DNA of 64,000 bases from Lonicera japonica. Lineage: Eukaryota > Streptophyta > Magnoliopsida > Dipsacales > Caprifoliaceae. Shown in pieces: positions 59,001-64,000 of the stretch (position 1 is the first letter of the stretch; the number at the start of each line of letters is the position of its first letter). The notes below the pieces were generated by a model. The model had not been told where the DNA came from. It ran no database searches and saw only the letters and a list, made by a program, of their open reading frames with translations. The translations under genes were made by a program, and so were the position numbers. The stretch covers positions 1 to 64,000 of the forward strand of contig JAKCWG010000579.1 in NCBI GenBank assembly GCA_021464415.1, written 5' to 3'.

Positions 59001-60207
59001 GGGGGAGAGTTGGGGGGGGGGGGGGGAGACGGTGGATAATTTATTGTTATATTGTCCAATTGCGTAGTATATTTGAGATAATGTTCAAAGGGAGTTGGGG
59101 CTAGTTACAACTTTCCCAGAATCATGGCAGAGTGTACTTTCAATCAGTTGGTATATCAAGGGAAGCCAAATGAACACTAAAATTTTATGGAGATATTGTT
59201 TGGCGGTGATGTGGTGCATATAGAAGGAAATAAATTCAAGAATTTTTTAGGACAAGCAACTGAAGACGAGCTGTGGAGTAGAGTGAAGGCGTTAGCATCA
59301 TTATGGGCTTTTTTGTCTGATGCCTTTGGAGCGTATTCAATTACAGATATTTCGTGGGACTGGGCAGCGGTTTTGGGAATAGTTCCTATTGTGGGATAGG
59401 CCCTATTGATACAGGGGGCTTAGGATTAGTAGTGTGTTGGGCGGTTTGACATTTTGATGTTCTTTTTGTGCTTTTGTCATGCTGTCTTCAGTGGTCTTCT
59501 TGACCTCTGTTGACTGCTTTATTTCTTGTACTGATTTTTATTTTCAATATAAGTTTTCGTTTCTAATCAAAAAAAAAAAGCATCCCCGATGTCCAGCGAA
59601 ATGCTTGCTTGTCAACAATGGGAAAGATGATTGAAAAAATTGGGCTCGTTGAATTGGGTGAAGGTAGAAATGTGGTTAGGAGTTGGGCTGTTTGGCTTGA
59701 AAATATTGGTTTTTCCCATCAAACTTTAGAAATATGGTGGGGTCAATTGATAGATTTTGTTGCCTTGTGGGTGTAAAAAATATTAGCCTTAATAAAATAG
59801 AATAGATCGATAGATATTTTATTTTATTTTATGATGTTGACATTCATGTTTGTATGTAGGCTCTACCTAAGTTTCAACCGGAGAATTTGGAGCACAATAA
59901 GAACCTATACGAGAGGGTGAATGAAATGGCCACTAGGAAGGGGTGCAGCCCATCACAGCTAGCGTTGGCATGGGTCGTCCACCAAGGGAACGATGTGGTT
60001 CCGATACCTGGTACCACCAAGATTGAGAACCTAAACCAAAACATAGGAGCTCTGTCTGTAAAACTAACCCCTCAGGACATGTCAGAACTTGAATCCATTG
60101 CTTCTGCTGATGCGGTCAAGGGTGAAAGATTGCCATCCATGGCTAATACTTGGAAGTTTTCCGATACTCCTCCCTTGTCCTCCTGGAAATCTCCTTCCTC
60201 TGAATAG
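50026..60207 (+). CDS. AKR13-type aldo-keto reductase (perakine reductase-like), 5 exons
   Basis: Predicted cytosolic NADPH-dependent reductase of aldehydes/ketones. Exons: 50026-50241, 51858-52058, 54946-55118, 55233-55335, 59860-60207; 1041 nt, 346 aa, the usual length, with all phases agreeing. The catalytic tetrad is complete: D56 and Y61 ([14 protein letters not shown]), K87 (LATKFG) and H128 (DLYYVHRID). Family motifs present: [50 protein letters not shown], and the cofactor-binding [18 protein letters not shown] near the C-terminus. The ATG is preceded by an A-rich leader and begins the conserved block. Intron 1 holds an inverted-repeat transposon, intron 2 a Stowaway-like MITE, and intron 4 (4.5 kb) two LINE insertions. 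Substrate is unknown; related enzymes act in alkaloid and general carbonyl reduction (PCNT115-like annotations are common). Confidence 0.93.
50361..51441. mobile_element. MITE/DNA transposon with GGGGGTGTATTCAATT termini
   Basis: Left end GGGGGTGTATTCAATTAGGA; the reverse complement of the right end is GGGGGGTGTATTCAATTGAG, with similarity continuing through ATTTTAAAAGAT. The interior is AT-rich with repeated GTGGTATTCAATCAGGAC words. Flanks are CTTA and CTAG. It resembles PIF/Harbinger-type plant elements. It lies in AKR intron 1. Confidence 0.65.
53452..53644. mobile_element. Stowaway-like MITE
   Basis: Left end ACTTCCATCTCAAATTAAGA and the reverse complement of the right end (CCCTCCATCTCAAATTACGA) are inverted repeats, both continuing to a CCACTTT word. 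The element is about 190 bp and non-coding, in AKR intron 2. A fragment of a related element is at 8754. Confidence 0.65.
55527..55640 (+). mobile_element. Possible SINE remnant
   Basis: GTGCTTTTCAAGTGGTAAAA (A-box-like) and GGTCGTGGATTTGAATCCC (B-box-like) occur in the right order and spacing of about 35 bp for a tRNA-derived SINE. The tail is degraded. It lies in AKR intron 4. Confidence 0.4.
55685..56370 (+). mobile_element. LINE 3' fragment
   Basis: Encodes the zinc-binding end of the LINE ORF ([20 protein letters not shown], then a stop after SSCMAVL) and continues in other frames to a 3' UTR with ATATAAGCTTCGTTTTTGAT and an A-run. A TGGGAAATT at 55676-55684 and at 56374-56382 is a likely 9-bp target duplication. 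It lies in AKR intron 4. Confidence 0.7.
57210..59579 (+). mobile_element. L1-like LINE, 5'-truncated and decayed
   Basis: Begins in the reverse transcriptase ([26 protein letters not shown]), followed by [45 protein letters not shown] and a zinc-binding domain (CAMCKKG...[11 protein letters not shown]). The FADD catalytic box is lost to a small deletion (reads HLQFDF, near 57765-57785). Several stops and frameshifts are present. It ends in an A-run at 59569-59579. AAAAGCATC near 57201-57209 and A-run plus GCATC at 59580-59584 suggest a short target duplication. It lies in AKR intron 4. Confidence 0.85.
59012..59026 (+). repeat. Poly-G run of 15
   Basis: A 15-base G homopolymer inside the decayed LINE, which disrupts the zinc-binding domain reading frame. 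Such runs are also error-prone in sequencing. Confidence 0.85.
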
Positions 60208-61427
60208 AGAGGTAGGTAGATAGATAAAGACACTCTGATTTACTTCATCGGTGTGTTATGTGCTTTTATTTCAAATAAACAAACTTTTACTTCTCTTTGT
60301 TTGTTTGGTGGTTGTCTTTCTTTAGTTTCTACTTCTTGTGCTTGCTTCAGATGAACCCATATTTGTAGTGAGTGTTCTGTCTGTATTGTTACGAAGTACG
60401 ACAATAATTGAGTTTTTACACTTGTTCATGTTCTCTGTGTTTTTTTTTGTTTTGTTTTGTTTGTTTGTTTGTTTGCTTTTTCCTTTTTCGTTTTATTCAG
60501 CTGCAGCACTCGGTTTTATGGTGTTTGTGTGCATAGAGTTGCTCTAACCGGGCATCATTCCTGCATGTATGCAGTAGGGAGACTACCACTGAGTCAAGTT
60601 AATCAAAAAGCGCCTACAACAGATCAAGTACCTATATTTTATGGTGTTTTGTGTGCATAAAGTTGCTCTAACCGGGCATCATTCCTCCATGTATGTGGTA
60701 GGGAGACTACCACTGATTCAAGTTTATCAAAAAGCACCTACAACAGATCAAATATCTACCTACTCCAATTTTCGTTTTAGTGGTGGATTCAAATTTGAGG
60801 CTGCTTTAGAAATAATAGTGATTGAATTAGAATCTGAACAAATGACCTCTCGTTCCCTTTGATAAGGAGTAGGGGTATCAATACAAATATATGCTGCCCT
60901 GGGAAATAGGTAAACAAATGTACTACCAATCAAAAAATAGAGAACCCAGTGTACTACCAATTGGAAATAGGCTTTTGCTTAGCGGAAAAATGAATAGGAA
61001 GGTAATGAAAGTTTACTCAGACCGAAGCAATCAATGATTCTTTTCTGAAATCTGGAATCCACTTCAATACTTAGCATCGGAAACTTCTTTAGGTACAAAT
61101 AGAAATTAGAACGAATCTCTGTATATAAGGTCATATTAACGCGTGCCTGAAGGGCATAGTTAACAATCCATTTGTAGCATAAAAAAAACTTAAATACACA
61201 TTTAATAGAGTACAAATTATCAAACATGGAATTATTCTTTTTATTTATAATATACATACACCCTTAGGATACAAATTATTATTTTTCATATATATATATA
61301 TATTATATCATGACCATTTACATATAAACTTAATCTTCACTTTAACACATAAAAGACTTGCGAACTCTCAACCGCATCATCATCAGCATCGCGTCTCACT
61401 ACATGCATACATGATACATAGAAATCA

Positions 61428-61463
<36 letters not shown>

Positions 61464-61518
61464 CTATAATAATATCACACACGCCCTCCCCACTCCCCAT
61501 ATTAGAATTGTTAGTAAC
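60208..61518. other. Intergenic region between convergent AKR and BAHD genes
   Basis: Should contain the 3' UTRs of both genes. A TTTG-rich tract lies at 60440-60490, a tandem duplication at 60514-60760, and CT/TA microsatellites at about 61428-61462. No further exon was recognised. Confidence 0.6.
60514..60760. repeat. Tandem duplication of about 123 bp, two copies
   Basis: The block starting TTTTATGGTGTTTGTGTGCA and containing TTGCTCTAACCGGGCATCAT and GGGAGACTACCACTGA occurs at 60514 and 60637 with few differences. It lies 0.3 kb downstream of the AKR stop, probably in or near its 3' UTR. Confidence 0.85.
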
Positions 61519-62466
61519 TCAAGCTGGAAATTTATAGAAGAGGGTTTGGAATATCTCCATCTCCTTGGCAGGCAAAGCTACCAAAACATTGACTCCTTCA
61601 TGAGAGCCTACCCCGTCGTCAATGTCCGGGAACAGCAATATAATGTCCTTCCGTCGATAAACCACCGGACAACTATACCTAGGCTTCCCCCATGGATACT
61701 CCACCTCCGCAAAGCCTAATTTCCACCATGACGATATCATGAACTCCCCGTGCGGGAACCCTTTGTACACCTCTCCCCAATCTATCACTGACCTCGCGTA
61801 CTCGTCTGTCATCCTTTTGGATCCTTCCCCGACCATTTCTACTATCTTGTAGAACGGTCCTTCCTTCAGCTCCTTGCACTGTGCACTTGCATACGCGCTC
61901 AGCACTGCATTCCCCGCGTATGCGTATGGCAGAGCAGGCTTCAACCTCTGCCTGATGTCCATCGCGTACAGCACGGTGGACACCCGGTCCATGTTCTCAG
62001 CAGCATGACCACCAGAGGACAAAGCCTTGCAGCGCCATATGTGAGCAGTCACGACGTTGAACCCGGTAATCTTGACCCCAGGGCAGACCAGATCACCAGC
62101 TTTGGCAGTCTCTTTGAGGGTGGCGAGATCGTTGGAGGTGAGGCTGAAGATTTTGAAGTCAAGATTTTCTTCTTCCTGAAAGACTGGAGGGGGATTAATC
62201 GTGTCGTGTTGTGGGTCCGCGGGGGGGTTGTTGATCTTGAGTTTGAGGAGTTCGGGATGGGGAAATGTGACACGCGGTGGGGATCGAGCGGCTAGTAAAT
62301 GACGATCGTTGCATGGGGGGATGGGTAAGGGCCTGTCTACGTTGTCATCATTAGCAGCAGCTTGTAAAGCTAGATTTTGTAAGAAGATTTTGAAGCTAAG
62401 ACCATCAAAAGTAGCATGATTGCTTGTTATTCCCATTGCAAAACCACCGCACTTAAATGATGTTAC
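61519..62466 (-). CDS. BAHD acyltransferase, last exon (gene continues past window)
   Basis: CoA-dependent acyl transfer to an alcohol or amine, normally cytosolic. The exon starts after an acceptor (ATACAG) at 62467 with VTSFKCGGFAMG and encodes 315 aa to the stop at 61519. The general-base motif HxxxD is intact (HATFDG). The structural DFGWG motif near the C-terminus is replaced by EYPWG (within FAEVEYPWGKP). BAHD enzymes are usually about 430-450 aa, so about 120-140 N-terminal residues are missing. None is visible in 62467-64000, so exon 1 must lie beyond the right edge, with a first intron over 1.5 kb. Members of this family make hydroxycinnamoyl esters/amides, waxes and hormone conjugates; the substrate cannot be told. 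Confidence 0.88.
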   Translation of the reverse strand, partial: VTSFKCGGFAMGITSNHATFDGLSFKIFLQNLALQAAANDDNVDRPLPIPPCNDRHLLAARSPPRVTFPHPELLKLKINNPPADPQHDTINPPPVFQEEENLDFKIFSLTSNDLATLKETAKAGDLVCPGVKITGFNVVTAHIWRCKALSSGGHAAENMDRVSTVLYAMDIRQRLKPALPYAYAGNAVLSAYASAQCKELKEGPFYKIVEMVGEGSKRMTDEYARSVIDWGEVYKGFPHGEFMISSWWKLGFAEVEYPWGKPRYSCPVVYRRKDIILLFPDIDDGVGSHEGVNVLVALPAKEMEIFQTLFYKFPA

Positions 62467-62569
62467 CTGTATAAATACATAATAAACAGCAAAAACCCAA
62501 TTAAGTAATATATATGAAAATATTTAGGTTTATTTAAGTTTCGTTTCGTACAACATTTTTTTTTTTTAA

Positions 62570-63090
62570 GGATATTTGGAAAATGATGCTTATTTAAAAA
62601 AGTTTCCCCTAAAAGAATTAGGAAATAATATTTTTATAATTTAAGGGCTTATTTTTAACCAAATTCCAAAAAGATTGCAATGTTAACTTTGCAGTAAATT
62701 TTTGAATTGTAATATTTTATGATATCGAGTAAAGTTAATTTTGCACTTTATATTTTTTAGCAGATTTACTATGAAGTGTTTAATTGACTTAGTTTTATAG
62801 TTATTTTAACACGTTAAAAATTTAAATCCCTTTACTAATAAAACACATATGATAGTTTTTTTGAGTTATGCAAAGTTAAGTTTGCACTCTTTATTTTTTG
62901 ATACATTACTATATATTAGGGTTTATTTGGCGTTAGCTTTAGAGTTACATGAATGACATATACAAATATATTAGTTAAAAAATATAAACACATCAAGCAA
63001 AACAAATTAGTATTAAATTTCTTGAATTACAAAATTAAGTTTGCACAAAACATAATTTTAGTCAAAACATTATTTTAAACACAAGATTTT
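62570..63090. repeat. Dispersed AT-rich repeat, copy 3
   Basis: Best-preserved copy of the family seen at 17150 and 46090: GTTAACTTTGCAGTAAATTT, GTTATGCAAAGTTAAGTTTG, TTGATACATTACTATATATT. It ends with GTTTGCACAAAACATAATTT, which also occurs near 12905. Confidence 0.55.
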
Positions 63091-63487
63091 TTTTGCCCCA
63101 TTTCTAGTTTTTTTTTTTTTTTAATGAAGTACCGTACAACTCTTCAAATGAATCAGTAGATCTATTCGTTTAATATGTTATTTTATTTTTTATCTTATTG
63201 ATTTTCAGTTAATATGGGAGCTTTGTTTTATTCTCACTTGGTCCATATCATGAAAACGATTCCATTTATTAAGGCAAAAATATATTATTTTGAGTAGTTG
63301 GATATTAAATTAAGGCAAATTGCACTTTCAATTCATGGTGGGGTCTTGATTGTAACAGGGCAAAAGAATAATACATTGAGCTAGCAGGCTTGTTGAGAAT
63401 AATCAATACTAGAACTTGTCACTCGGCCTAGTCGGGCAGCATTATACGCAATAATTTATCATATTATGTATATATATATATATATAT

Positions 63488-63875
63488 GGGAAGGATATAA
63501 AGAGGACCAATTTTTTTGTCCTTAAATACGGACCAATCATTTTGAGGGGGTAAATAAATGAATTTTTTGATGAAATTTGGTGAATATGATCTCCATGATT
63601 AGTAGATCACCTCCACCAAATTTCATCGAAAAATTCAATCGGGAAGACGGTTAACTAAAAACTTGATATATATGTGCGTGTCTAACAGTTAAAATTTAAG
63701 ATGTTTAGATAACTCACTTCCTAGTTGAATTTTTTGATGAATTTTGGTGGAGATGATCTACTAATCATGGAGATCATCTTCACCAAGTTTCATAAACAAA
63801 TCCATCCGTTTACTTCCTCAAAATGATTGGTCCGCATTTAAGGACTAAAAAATTGGTCCTCTTTAGATCCATCCC

Positions 63876-63877
<2 letters not shown>
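63488..63877. mobile_element. Foldback element with about 155-bp inverted arms
   Basis: Left arm 63488 to about 63645, right arm about 63720-63877. AAAGAGGACCAATTTTTT, GGACCAATCATTTTGAGG and GATCTCCATGATTAGTAGAT recur inverted. Each arm also holds an internal inverted pair (GATGAAATTTGGTG... versus ...CACCAAATTTCATC). It is bounded on both sides by TA repeats, so a TA target is possible. It is non-coding. Confidence 0.8.
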
Positions 63878-63914
<37 letters not shown>

Positions 63915-64000
63915 CACACATTATGTATATATTTAAAACATAATAATTACATGTTATGACATTTGGTCAAATAATAATAATGTGTTTTTCATGTACAAAG

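Larger units (their letters stand above)
62467..64000 (-). other. Intron 1 of the BAHD gene (partial), repeat-filled
   Basis: AT-rich sequence without exon similarity on the minus strand. It contains the third copy of the dispersed repeat, the foldback element at 63488-63877, and TA microsatellites at 63468-63487 and 63879-63910. Confidence 0.55.

Noticed and set aside
62005..62295. Plus-strand 96-codon open frame opposite the BAHD exon
   Set aside because: Shadow of the BAHD coding sequence; the minus frame carries clear family motifs.

Overview
The window is nuclear DNA from a flowering plant, most likely a eudicot. The evidence is AT-rich intergenic DNA, GT-AG introns, plant-specific gene families, and dense transposon debris (L1-type LINEs, TRIMs, SINEs, MITEs) lying in introns and between genes. 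I see no bacterial, organellar or viral gene set, no CRISPR array and no rRNA gene. The species cannot be named from the sequence.

Four protein genes can be reconstructed exon by exon. (1) 1043-10196, minus strand: SWC2/YL1, the H2A.Z-binding subunit of the SWR1 chromatin-remodelling complex. It has 11 coding exons and would encode 340 aa, but one exon junction lacks a usable GT-AG pair. (2) 19052-43221, plus strand: an uncharacterised conserved plant protein of 723 aa in 11 exons over 24 kb. It has a C-terminal segment resembling a double-stranded-RNA-binding domain, and two of its introns begin with GC. (3) 50026-60207, plus strand: an AKR13-type (perakine-reductase-like) aldo-keto reductase of 346 aa in 5 exons with an intact catalytic tetrad. 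(4) 61519-62466, minus strand: the last exon of a BAHD acyltransferase whose first exon lies beyond the right edge.

The introns and spacers hold most of the unusual content. They include 5'-truncated L1-like LINEs, one with a perfect 14-bp target-site duplication at 34254-36577 and one with a 17-bp duplication at 38474-39073. A TRIM family has three members inside gene 2, and one of these has been split by a hAT-like element with an 8-bp target duplication. Other elements are a second TRIM family forming a tandem LTR array, tRNA-derived SINEs (one a head-to-tail dimer), a Mutator-type MITE with 10-bp target duplications, a hAT MITE carrying a 32-bp tandem array, and a 390-bp foldback element whose arms can themselves form hairpins. 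Coding exons of genes 2 and 3 remain in frame despite these insertions, so splicing must remove several kilobases of transposon sequence from each transcript.

The four genes have unrelated roles (chromatin, unknown/RNA-binding-like, NADPH-dependent carbonyl reduction, acyl transfer). Nothing shows that they act together. AKR and BAHD are convergent neighbours and could both belong to specialised metabolism, but that is only inference.
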